62,192 nucleotides of DNA, from assembly GCA_021325095.1 (NCBI GenBank), contig JAJPHV010000034.1, positions 1 to 62,192 on the forward strand, read 5' to 3'. Shown piece after piece: positions 32,105 to 42,500 of this stretch. This stretch comes from Chloroflexota bacterium (lineage in GTDB: Bacteria; Chloroflexota; Anaerolineae; Aggregatilineales; UBA2796). Numbering within the stretch: position 1 is the stretch's first letter; every line of letters begins with the position of its first letter. The translations under genes were made by a program, and so were the position numbers. Under the pieces are notes generated by a model. That model was not told the origin of the DNA and did no database searches. It was given only the letters and a program-made list of their open reading frames with translations.

Positions 32105-35100
32105 TCAATCCGGCTGATCGTCCTGGGCCAGCGCCGCGTTTTCGGCCAGGATCGTTTCGGCAACGGCGGCCAGGTCGAGCGTCTGGCCGCGCTTAAGCGC
32201 CAGCCGGATCACGTCTTGCTCCGGCCTGGCCTCCAGTTCAGCCAGGAAGGGGAGCGCTTCTTCCTCTTTGAGATCGCTGCTGATGCCCGGATGGTTGAGC
32301 GCCAGCCCCAGCAGTTCCGCGCCCCGTTCGATCTGGCCCTCCTGGGCCAGCAGCCGCCCGAACCCGACCAAAGTGCCCAGGATCAGCGGAACTGAGCCAA
32401 TCTGCCGGCCCATTTGCAGCGCCCGGAAGAAATAGCGTCGGGCCTCGTCGTAAGCCTGCCTATGGTAGGCCAGTGCTCCCAGACTGTACAGGGTATTGGC
32501 CTGCCCGTAGCGGTTGTCCACTTCGATGTCGATAGCCAGCGTTTCCCGCAGGTATTGCCGGGCCTCGTCGTAGCGGTGTTCGATACGGGCCACTTCACCC
32601 AGGTTGCCAAGCGCCTGCGCGACCCTGGCCCGGTTGCCCGATTCCTGAGCCAGTCGCACGGCCTCGCCGAAGCACGCTTTGGCCTGCTCGTATTTCTTCT
32701 GCATCGAGTAGGCAATGCCCAGCATGTTCAAGGCATTGATCACGAACGGCAGTTTGCCGGTGCTGCGCGCCAGCGCCAGGTTTTCTTCCAGGTACTCCTG
32801 CGATTGCCTGTAAGCGCCCACCCGCCACGCCACGTCGCCCAGGCCCGCCAGCGCATGAGTCAACACGTCGGCATTGTTGATGGCCTGGCCGATGCCCAGG
32901 CTTTCGCCGTAGTACGCCTCCGCCTCGATATACGACCCCTGCTGAAGCGCCACATCGGCCAGGCCATTCAGGGCCGCCGCAATGACAGGCTGATCGCCGA
33001 TCTGCCGGGCACTTGCCAGCCCTGCTTCAAAGTGCGAACGAGATTCGTTCCAGCGCCCCATCCAGAACAGTGTGCCACCCAATTGCTCGTTCAGGTAGCC
33101 CTGCCAGCGGAGTCTGTCGTCCACTATGTTTGCTGCCAGTTCCAACGCCCGTTGAAAGAAGGCAATCGCCTCCACAAAAGCGCTGACGTTGCGGGCCTCG
33201 ACGCCGGCCTGGCGGGCATACTTCATTTCCTTCACCGGCTCACCCGCAATGCGCCAGTGATAGGCCAGCGAGGCCGCGTGTCGCGGATCGCCTGGATACA
33301 CCGTTTCGATGGCACCGGCGGCCTGGGCATGCAATCTGGCACGCGCCTGCGGCTCCAGCGCGGACAGCACGGCCTCGCGCAGTTTATCGTGCGCGAAACG
33401 CCAACGCTGGTCTTGTACCTCTAGCACTGCCGCGTTGGCGCAGTCCAGCAGCCAGCGCTGCATGTCAATGCTGCCAGCGCAGACTTGTAGCACGGCCAGA
33501 TCGAGTTCGCGGCCCAGGACAGCAGCGGTCTGCATCAAGGGCCTGGCAGACGGCGGCACGCGATCCAGGCGGCGTTGCAGCAGACGCTGCACGCCCCCCG
33601 CCGACACGCTGTCCGGCAGAGCCGTCCGGCCTATCTCGGCCAGCTGGCCCGCTTCCTCGGCCAGCGCGCGCACCACCTCCACCAGAAAGAAGACGTTGCC
33701 CTCCGTCTCCCGTTGCAGCAGTTGGAGCAGATGGGGCTGGCGGCCCGCCTCGCCCAGCATCGACTGGCTCAGTTTGGCGATGCCCTCCTCCGTCAGCCGG
33801 TTGAGCTTGAGCAAGTGCATACCCGGCAGCACGTCCGGCAGGTCTGGCCGCTCGTCGTCGCGGTACGTGCCGACGACCAGCAGCCGCAGTTTCGGGGCCA
33901 TCTGCGCAAGCTGGGCCAGCACCGCCAGGCTTTCCACGCCCGCCCAGTGAATGTCTTCCAGCACGACCACGACGGGCTGCTGGTGGCGGCGAAACACAGC
34001 CGAGACGACGTTGAGCAGCCTGGCCTGGGCCGCCATCGGCTCGATGTCCGGCACGCGCGCGATGGGCCGATTCAACAGGGTGGCGATGTCGGGCGTCAGC
34101 ACGGACAGCACGCCAGCCTCGGTATCGTTCAGATCGGCGGCCAGCGCCAGGCGGCGCAGTACGTCGCGCCAGACCTGGTAGGGCGCACCGCCTTCGCTGA
34201 CGGCCTGGCCGCGCAAAACAAGCGCGCCCCGGATCAGGCCGAGCGTCGCCAGTTCGTTCAAGAGCCGCGATTTGCCGACTCCGCTCTCGCCGCCGATCAG
34301 CCAGGCGCTGCCTTCGCCCCGCAGCGCAGTGTCCAGGGCCGCCGACAGCCGCGCCAGTTCCTCGTCGCGCCCGACCAGCCGCGCTGCTTGCAGGAAGCTC
34401 TCCCGGATCGCCAGCGTTTCCAGCGCAGCCGGTTGGCCGGTGGCGGCGCTCAAATCGCGGATCACCTCGCTGGAATCCGCGTAGCGCTTTTCGGGGGCTT
34501 TCGCCAGCAACTTTCTCAAAACGCTGGCAACTGGGGCGCTGACGCCTATCGGGTCCAGGTCGGGTTCCTTGCCCAGCACCTCGTCGATAAGTGCGCTCAG
34601 GGAGGTAGCGCTGTACAGGCGTCGGCCCGACAGCAGTTCAAAGGCGATCACGCCAACGCTGTACAGGTCTGCGGCGGCGCTGGCCGTGCCGCCTTCCAGG
34701 ATTTCGGGGGCCATGTAGGCCAGCGTCCCGGCGGCGGCGCTGTGCTGCCCGATGCCAATCGACAGCCCGAAGTCCAGCACCTTGACTGTGCCATCGACGA
34801 CCATCACGTTGCCTGGCTTCAGATCGCGGTGAACGATCCCGCGCCGGTGCAGGTAGGTCAGCGCCCGCAGCATCTGGATCAAGATGTCGATGCGGCCAGC
34901 GAACGACTGCTGATGCCCGGCCTTGAGGATGCTTTGAGCGCCCACCAGCAGATCCATCGTGAAATAAGGCTGCTGCTGCTCGTCGAATCCGTAATCGAGC
35001 ACACTGATGATGTTGGGGTGGCGCAGCGAGGCCAGCGTCTGGAATTCCTGCGCCAGCGCCAGCCGCGCGTCAACCGTTTCGCTGCGGGAATTAAAGAGCA

Positions 35101-35245
35101 GTTGGTCGGTGGGCGCCAGCACGCGCTTGAGGGCCACCGGTTGGCCTGCCAGCCGATCCTGCGCGCGATAAACCGCGCCCATGCCGCCCTCGCCGAGCAA
35201 ATCCTGCAAAAAGTAGCGTTTGCAAAACAAGGAAGACACCGTCAA
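32105..35245 (-). CDS. Ser/Thr protein kinase-AAA ATPase-TPR regulator
   Basis: 1,046 residues. The N-terminal kinase (about 1-265) has GEGGMGAVY, the Lys in VALKRV, HRDLKPGNVM and DFGLS. A second ATPase (about 290-560) has Walker A IGGESGVGKSRLL and a Walker B VVVLEDIHW. The C-terminal half is built of tetratricopeptide repeats, at least eight, with the pattern ALGNLGEVARIEHRYDEARQYLRE. The layout matches PknK/AcaE-type signalling proteins that couple a kinase to an STAND-like ATPase. TTG 35245 is the given start; GTG 35239 is a close alternative. It is divergent from the USP gene. Confidence 0.88.
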   Translation of the reverse strand: MTVSSLFCKRYFLQDLLGEGGMGAVYRAQDRLAGQPVALKRVLAPTDQLLFNSRSETVDARLALAQEFQTLASLRHPNIISVLDYGFDEQQQPYFTMDLLVGAQSILKAGHQQSFAGRIDILIQMLRALTYLHRRGIVHRDLKPGNVMVVDGTVKVLDFGLSIGIGQHSAAAGTLAYMAPEILEGGTASAAADLYSVGVIAFELLSGRRLYSATSLSALIDEVLGKEPDLDPIGVSAPVASVLRKLLAKAPEKRYADSSEVIRDLSAATGQPAALETLAIRESFLQAARLVGRDEELARLSAALDTALRGEGSAWLIGGESGVGKSRLLNELATLGLIRGALVLRGQAVSEGGAPYQVWRDVLRRLALAADLNDTEAGVLSVLTPDIATLLNRPIARVPDIEPMAAQARLLNVVSAVFRRHQQPVVVVLEDIHWAGVESLAVLAQLAQMAPKLRLLVVGTYRDDERPDLPDVLPGMHLLKLNRLTEEGIAKLSQSMLGEAGRQPHLLQLLQRETEGNVFFLVEVVRALAEEAGQLAEIGRTALPDSVSAGGVQRLLQRRLDRVPPSARPLMQTAAVLGRELDLAVLQVCAGSIDMQRWLLDCANAAVLEVQDQRWRFAHDKLREAVLSALEPQARARLHAQAAGAIETVYPGDPRHAASLAYHWRIAGEPVKEMKYARQAGVEARNVSAFVEAIAFFQRALELAANIVDDRLRWQGYLNEQLGGTLFWMGRWNESRSHFEAGLASARQIGDQPVIAAALNGLADVALQQGSYIEAEAYYGESLGIGQAINNADVLTHALAGLGDVAWRVGAYRQSQEYLEENLALARSTGKLPFVINALNMLGIAYSMQKKYEQAKACFGEAVRLAQESGNRARVAQALGNLGEVARIEHRYDEARQYLRETLAIDIEVDNRYGQANTLYSLGALAYHRQAYDEARRYFFRALQMGRQIGSVPLILGTLVGFGRLLAQEGQIERGAELLGLALNHPGISSDLKEEEALPFLAELEARPEQDVIRLALKRGQTLDLAAVAETILAENAALAQDDQPD

Positions 35246-35584
35246 TGCCCCATGTCATCAACCGTGTTGTCGGGTGTTTACATGATGATACCATCCTCCA
35301 CCCCAGGCAAGCGAGCGGTCTCGGCACTGCGTGAGTCGAAGCATGGCGAACCTGTTACTATTGACTGGAGGGTATAATGGTAAAATCGACAAAATCTGTT
35401 AAAATAGTGGTACTCTAGACAACCCGATTAACCGCCCGCGTCTTTTATCTGTTTTCCGTACCTAACCGCGTTCTCGCTTTTGCATCGTACCCAGACCCAT
35501 TTGTTGTGATCAGTGTCTAGCAGCAGCTTATTCCTGGCGCGGCGGGCGACATGTGCGACATGTGCGACATATGGAGGTGATGCA
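35246..35584. promoter_or_regulatory. Intergenic region between kinase and USP genes
   Basis: An AT-rich stretch holds TATAAT at 35373-35378 (with a poor -35) and several TAAAAT runs to 35410, probably plus-strand promoters. Three 9-bp units GCGACATGT, GCGACATGT and GCGACATAT at 35546-35572 lead directly into the ribosome site GGAGGTGA (35573-35580). No gene is seen. Confidence 0.5.
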
Positions 35585-36547
35585 ATGCTGGAATCAATTC
35601 TTGTCCCCCTGGACGGTTCGACCCTGGCCGAGTGTGTGCTCCCCCACGTGGTAGCGCTGGCCGACGCCTTCGGCAGTCAGGTCGTGTTGTTGCGGGTCCT
35701 GGATCAGCACCAATCAGCGGAGTCGATACACACCGTTGACCCACTGACCTGGCAACTCAACAAGACGGAGGCTGACCTGTATCTGGACAGCGTCTGTGCG
35801 CGGCTGCAGGAGGCCGGGCTACAGGTGCAAACCGAACTGCTCGAAGGGCCAGCCGCCGAAAACATTGTCAGCGCCGCCCAGAACCATAACGCTGACCTGA
35901 TCATCATGAGCAGCCACGCGCGCAGCGGGCTGACCGGATGGGGTATCAGCAGCATCGTGCAGAAGGTCGTTCTAAGCGCGCCCACTTCGCTGATGATCGT
36001 GCGGGCACGCCAGGCCGTCGGGCTGCTGGCCGAGCAGCGCTACAAGCGCCTGTTTGTGCCGCTGGATGGCTCACTGCGCGCCGAGTGCGTGCTGCCCCTA
36101 GCCATCCAACTGATCCGCGCTCACCAATCGCAGCTGGTTCTGGCGCACGTCGTCGGGCGGCCCGAACTGGCCCGCCGCACGCCCGCCACCCAGGAAGACC
36201 TGGATCTGGTCAACCGGCTGGTGGAGCGCAACCAGGAGGAAGGCGCACGCTACCTGGAACAACTGCTTTCCCGCCTGTCTGTCGAGGGTCTGGACGTACA
36301 GACGCACCTGCTGGTCAACCAGAACGTCGCAGTTACCCTGCACGATCTGATCGAGCGCGAACAGATCGATCTGGTCATCGTGAGCGCTCATGGTTATTCC
36401 GGGGAAGCCCGCTGGCCCTACGGCAGTGTGGTGAGCAACCTGATCTTTTACGGCACAACGCCCTTGCTGATCATGCAGGACTTGCCTGTCGAAAAGATAG
36501 CACATCCCCAAACCGAGGTCCGTGTCAGAGAACTCCCGGGGCATTGA
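35585..36547 (+). CDS. Tandem universal stress protein
   Basis: 320 residues made of two USP domains, about 1-145 and 155-305. Each opens with a Rossmann-like strand (ILVPLDGSTLAECVLPHV and LFVPLDGSLRAECVLPLA) and ends with the family's beta strand before a Gly-rich loop (IIMSSHARSG and VIVSAHGYSG). USP domains often bind ATP and help in stress or dormancy. ATG 35585 lies 4 nt after a perfect GGAGGTGA. The stop is 3 nt from the giant synthase gene, so these two are very likely co-transcribed and co-translated. Confidence 0.88.
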   Translation: MLESILVPLDGSTLAECVLPHVVALADAFGSQVVLLRVLDQHQSAESIHTVDPLTWQLNKTEADLYLDSVCARLQEAGLQVQTELLEGPAAENIVSAAQNHNADLIIMSSHARSGLTGWGISSIVQKVVLSAPTSLMIVRARQAVGLLAEQRYKRLFVPLDGSLRAECVLPLAIQLIRAHQSQLVLAHVVGRPELARRTPATQEDLDLVNRLVERNQEEGARYLEQLLSRLSVEGLDVQTHLLVNQNVAVTLHDLIEREQIDLVIVSAHGYSGEARWPYGSVVSNLIFYGTTPLLIMQDLPVEKIAHPQTEVRVRELPGH

Positions 36548-36550
36548 TCC

Positions 36551-39500
36551 ATGCAGACGACGCCTGATCCGATCACCCTTGACGCGCTGCCCGAAGCCGA
36601 TCTGGCGCTTGTGCAGCACAACCAGCTTGAAGAACTTGCCCAACAATTGGCCCGGAGCCAGGCCATCAGCAGCCAGGCGGCCACGTCCTTGCCGCTGCTT
36701 GACCGTATGCAGGGCCAGGCGAAAACGCTACAAGCGGCATACGCCCGCTTCAAGGGCGCGTCCAGAGAAGACATCGCCTTCTCCTATGCGGCGGAGTGGA
36801 TGCTCGACAACTTCTACCTGGTCGAGCAGACGCTCCGCCTGATCCGCGAGGACATGCCGCGCGGTTATTATCGCCAGCTGCCGGTCCTGGTCAGCACGCC
36901 GTTGGCCGGGTATCCGCGCATCTTTGGGGTCGCCTGGGAGATTGTTGAGCACAGCCTGAGCCAGCTTGACATCGACCACGTCCAGAAGTTTATCCAGGCA
37001 TACCAGGTGATCACGCCGCTGACGATGGGCGAGCTATGGGCGCTGCCGACCATGCTGCGCCTGGCGATCATCGAAAACCTAACTGGCGCGGTGGCGCGCA
37101 TCACGGGCCTGATGGTGCAGAGCGACGCGTCGTTTTGCACCCTGTCCCTCGTTACCCAGAAGCCGACGGATGACACGCTGGTTGCCAATTGCTTCCACAG
37201 CCTGCGCTTGCTCTCCACCCAGGAATGGAAGCGCTTCTTTGAAGCAGTCAGCCATGTCGAGCAGATTTTGCGGCGCGACCCGGCGGGCATCTATGCGCAA
37301 ATGGATTTTGAAACGCGCGATCAGTACCGCCGTCTGATCGAGGAACTGGCCCGAAACAGCCGTCAGAGCGAAGAAGCGGTTGCGCACCTCGCCATTGACC
37401 TGGCCGCCCGGAACGCGGCCCGGCTGGACAGCCAGGGCATCCTGCACGTAGAGCGGACGGCACACGTCGGCTTTTACCTGATGGATCGGGGCCGCGCGCA
37501 GCTAGAGGCTATGCTGGGCTACCGGCCCGCAACGGCGGCGCGGCTGCGCGGCTGGCTGCTGGCCCACCCGACTCTGAGCTACGTGGGGGGAATTCTGCTG
37601 CTGGCGGCGTTCTTTCTGGCGCTCTTGCTCTCGCATGGCGCGACGGCGGGCGCAAGCGGGCCGCAAATGTTGCTCGTCGCCGCCCTGGCGCTGCTGCCCG
37701 CGACGATGGTGGCCGTTGACCTGATCAACTGGCTGGTTACGCATGTCCTGCCGCCCCGCGTGCTGCCCCGGCTCGACTTTGAGGAAGGCATTCCCGCCGA
37801 ATGCCGCACCATGATTGTCATCCCGACTCTACTCGGCCACGAGAGCGAGATCGACGCGCTGCTGCAAGCGCTGGAACTTCACTATCTGCGCAACAGCAAC
37901 CCCCAGCTATCCTTCGCCTTGCTGACCGACTTTCCCGATGCGCCTGAACCACACATGCCGGGCGACACGGCCTTGCTCGAACGCATGACGGCGGGCATCC
38001 GCGCCCTGAATGACAAATACCGGGAGCGCGGCGTCGCTTTCTTTTTCTTCCATCGGGAGCGGCGCTGGAACCCCGCCGAAGAATGCTGGATGGGTTGGGA
38101 GCGCAAACGCGGCAAGCTGGCCGAATTCAATGCCCTTCTGTCCGGCTCCCACGACACTTCGTACATCGTCCAGGAGGGCAACCTGGACATTCTGCCCACC
38201 ATCCGCTACGTGATCACGCTGGACGTGGACACCATTTTGCCCCTGGGCAGCGCCAGTCGTCTGGTGGCGACGCTGGCCCATCCGCTCAACCGCGCCGTTT
38301 TCGCGCCCGATTCCGATAGAGTCGTCGCAGGCTACAGCATCTTGCAGCCCCGCATCGACATCAAGCCGACCAGCGCCAGCCAGTCGCCCTTTGCCCGCAT
38401 TTTCTCCGGGGACATCGGCCTGGATTTGTACACGAAGGCGGTGTCGGACGTGTATCAGGATTTGTTCGGCGAAGGCACTTACGTCGGCAAAGGCATCTAC
38501 GACGTGTCGGCCTTCGAGCGCAGCCTCGCCAACCGCGTCCCGGAGAACAGTCTCCTGAGCCACGACCTGTTCGAGGGGATTCACGCCCGCGCGGCGCTTG
38601 TGACGGACATCAGCGTCCTGGAGGACTACCCGTCCAGCTATATCGTGTTCACACATCGTCTGCATCGGTGGATACGCGGGGACTGGCAGCTTTTGCCCTG
38701 GCTGCTGCCCAGGGTTCCTACCGCGAATGGGACGGCCCCTAACCGGCTGCCCGTCATCGCTCGCTGGAAGATTCTGGACAACCTGCGGCGCAGCCTGACT
38801 ATGCCGGCGCTGCTGGCGCTCCTGTGTGCGGGCTGGTTGGGGCTGCCCGGCTCGCCGCTCGGCTGGACGGTGGTGGTGTTGCTGGCGCTGGCCGTGCCGC
38901 TCTTGCTTCAGGCTGTGACCAGCGTGGTGCGGGGCTTCAGCAAGCAGTTTGCGCCGGAGATCCTCCGTGCCATCCAGATCGATCTGGATCGATGGCTGCT
39001 GGCGGTGTTCTTCCTGCCACACGAAGCGTTGGTGGCCCTGGATGCTATCCTGACGACCCTGTATCGTCTGCTGGTGTCACGCAAGCATTTGCTACGCTGG
39101 ACGACAGCCGCCCACACGGCCCGCCTGTTCGGGACGGAAGCGGGCGCGGCCCTGGTCTGGCAGCAGATGCTTACCTCGCTGATCCTGACCAGCCTCGTGG
39201 CTATTGTTGTGGCGCTCGCCAACCCGGCAGCCCTGCCCGTCGCTGCGCCATTCATCGTTGCCTGGCTCGTCGCGCCTGCCCTAGCCTACCGTATCAGCCG
39301 CCCTATCGCCTACAGGCCGACCCCGCTTTCCGCCGAGCAGCACGAGGAACTGCGGGCCCTGGCCCGCCGCACCTGGCTGTTCTTCGAGCAGTTCGTCGGG
39401 CCAGCCGATCACTGGCTGCCGCCCGATCATTTCCAGGAATCACCGCTGGGCGTCGTTGCCCATCACACCTCGCCGACCAACATCGGGCTTTTTCTGCTGT

Positions 39501-42500
39501 CCATCCTGGCGGCGCACGACATGGGCTACATCGGCTTGCTCGGCCTGGCCCTGCGTTTGCGCTCCACCTTTGAAGAGATGGGGAAACTGGAACGCTATCG
39601 TGGGCATTTCTTGAACTGGTACGACACCCAGACCCTCGCCCCCCTGATGCCCCGTTATGTCTCGACAGTGGACAGCGGCAACCTGGCGGGCTGCCTGCTG
39701 GCGCTGCGGCAGGGCTGCCTGGCGCTACCCCGTGCGCCGGTGGTGGGTGCGCAGCGCTGGCAAGCACTGGACGACATTTTGATACTGCTGGATCATCTGG
39801 TGGCTCGCTTTGAGGGTCACGACCCGGACCAGACGGCTGCCGCCTTTCAGTCTGAACTGCGCCGCGTGCGCCAGCAGATTGCGGCTATGCAGGACAGGCC
39901 GGAGCAGTGGGCATCGCTGCTGCTGTGGCTGGCCGATGACGCCTGGCACAGGCTCTCCGAGCGACTGATGGCGCTCATCGACTCGAACCTGCCCGCGATG
40001 GACTCCGATACCCTGAGCGAACTGCGCCTGTCGATGGACCGTCTGAGCCGCACCCTGAGCAGCATCCGGCGCAACATGGACTTGCTGCTGCCCTGGCTGG
40101 TTCCTTTCAACGACCCGCCCGCACTCTTTTCGCAGCCGGGAGCGCCGCCGCGCGTGGCCGAAGCGTGGCAGGCTCTCCACGACACCCTGCTGGCGGAGGT
40201 TCCCCGCCTGGGCGAGGCCACGACGCTGTACGAAGAGGGCAAGCGCCGTCTGCGTGAACTGGCCGATCTGCTGGACGACGAGAGCGTGCCGCCGCAGCAA
40301 GCGGCGAAGGACTGGTGCCGGCGGCTCATCGACAGACTGGATACGGCCCGGCTGCGCGTGCAGACCCTGCTCATCGGCTTCCAGGATGTGGCGGCGCAGG
40401 CCGAGGCATTCTTCGAGGCAATGGAGTTCGGCTTCCTGTTTGACGGACAGCGCGAGGTCTTTCACATCGGCTACAACGTAACCAGCGGCAAGCTCGACAA
40501 CAACTACTACGATCTGCTGGCGTCCGAGGCTCGCCTTGCCAGTGTGATCTGCATTGCCAAAGGGGACGTGCCGCACAGCCACTGGCTGCACCTGGCGCGG
40601 CCCGTCACCGAGGTCAACGGCACGCAGGTGCTTCTCTCGTGGAGCGGCACGATGTTCGAGTACCTGATGCCGTACCTGCTCATGCGCGACTATGCCGGGA
40701 CCTTCCTCAGCCACAGCGACCAGGCCGCTGTCGATTACCAGATTGACTATGGACAGGCACAGCGTGTGCCCTGGGGCATATCCGAATCGGGCTACTACGC
40801 CTTCGACGCCAACCTGAATTATCAGTACCGGGCTTTTGGTGTGCCCCGGCTGGGCTTCAAGCGCGGCCTGGCCGAAGACCTCGTGGTGGCGCCCTATGCC
40901 TCGCTGCTCGCGCTTTCGCTGCGTCCCCAGGCCGTGATCGATAATCTGGCGCGATTCAAAAAGCTGCACATGATCGGTCACTATGGCCTGTACGAGTCTG
41001 TGGATTACACCGGGGCCAGGCTGCCCCCCGGCCACAAGCACGCCATCGTCCAATCCTATATGGCCCACCACCAGGGTATGATCATGCTCTCGCTGTGCAA
41101 CTACCTCCACGACGAGGCGATGATCCGGCGTTTCCACACGGACCCGCGTATCCAGAGCGTGGGACTGCTGCTTCAGGAAAAAATCCCGCAGGAAGCGCCC
41201 GTCGAGTACCCGCACCAGGGCGAAGTGAGCGGCGTGCGCCCGGTGGCGCCGCCCGTCAGCCTGATTCCCTGGCGCGCCCCGGCGGACTCGGCCATTCCGC
41301 TGGCGCATTTCCTGGCACAGGGGCGCTACGGGGTGCTTGTGACCAGTGCGGGCGGTGGCTATAGCCAGTGGCAGGACATCGCCCTGACGCGCTGGCAGGC
41401 CGACACAACCCTGGACAACTGGGGAAGCTGGCTGTACGTGCAGGATCGGGAAAGCAACGTGCTCTGGTCAGCGGCGTACCAGCCGACGGCTGTCCAGCCG
41501 GACAGCCAGGAAGTGCTGTTCTACCCACACAAAGTCGAGTACCGCCGCCGCGACGGAAGTGTGTCGCTGTTGATGGAAGTTGGCATCGCGCCTGACGAAG
41601 TGGAGGTTCGGCGTATCACGCTGACCAACGACAGCGATCAGCCGCGCCAGCTCAGGCTGACCAGCTACGCCGAGGTCGTTCTCGCGCCGCAGGCCATCGA
41701 TCTGCGGCACCCGGCCTTCAACAAACTCTTCGTCGAGAGTGAGTACGTAGCCGAAGTCAACGCGCTCGTCTTTCGCAGACGGCCTCGCTCCGCCAAAGAA
41801 AAGCCGCTCTACCTGGTGCATGCGCTGGTCGTCCAGCCAGGGCAAACCGTGACGGGCGCGTATGAGAGTGATCGCGCTCGTTTCCTGGGCAGAGGCCAGA
41901 CGCTGCGCCGTCCTGCTGCGCTCCAGGTGGGTGATGAACTGTCCGGCGCTACCGGCGCCACCCTCGACCCGATCATGGCTCTCGGCCAGGACATCGACCT
42001 GGAACCGCATACACACGCCCAGGTGGCCTACCTGACTCTGGTGGCGGCCTCGCGCGACGAAGCGCTGGCGATAGCCCGGCGCTACCAGGCATGGGCCGAG
42101 GTCGAGCGCGCCTTCGATCAAGCTCGCACCCAATGCGAAATCGAACTGCGCCAGCTTGGTCTCGACACATCCGATCTGGCAGGCATTGACCAGCTGCTTT
42201 CGGTGCTGCTGTACCCGGCCAGCGCACTGCGCGCCAGCCCCGAAACGCTGGCCGCCAACCGCAAGGGACAACCGGGCCTGTGGGCCTATGGCATCTCCGG
42301 CGACTACCCGATCCTGCTTGTGAAAGTCACCGAGCCGGAGACGCCGCTGGTGCGGGAAGTGCTGCGCGCTTTCGCCTACTGGCACAATCGCCAGATCAAG
42401 CTCAATCTGGTCATTCTCAACCAGCAGGATGTCGGCTACTCGATGGAGTCGCACAACCAGTTGTACCGCCAGATCGCGCGGGCCGGGGCCGACAGGTGGC

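Noticed and set aside
35546..35572. CRISPR-like array before the USP gene
   Set aside because: The three units are 9 bp and contiguous, with no spacers.
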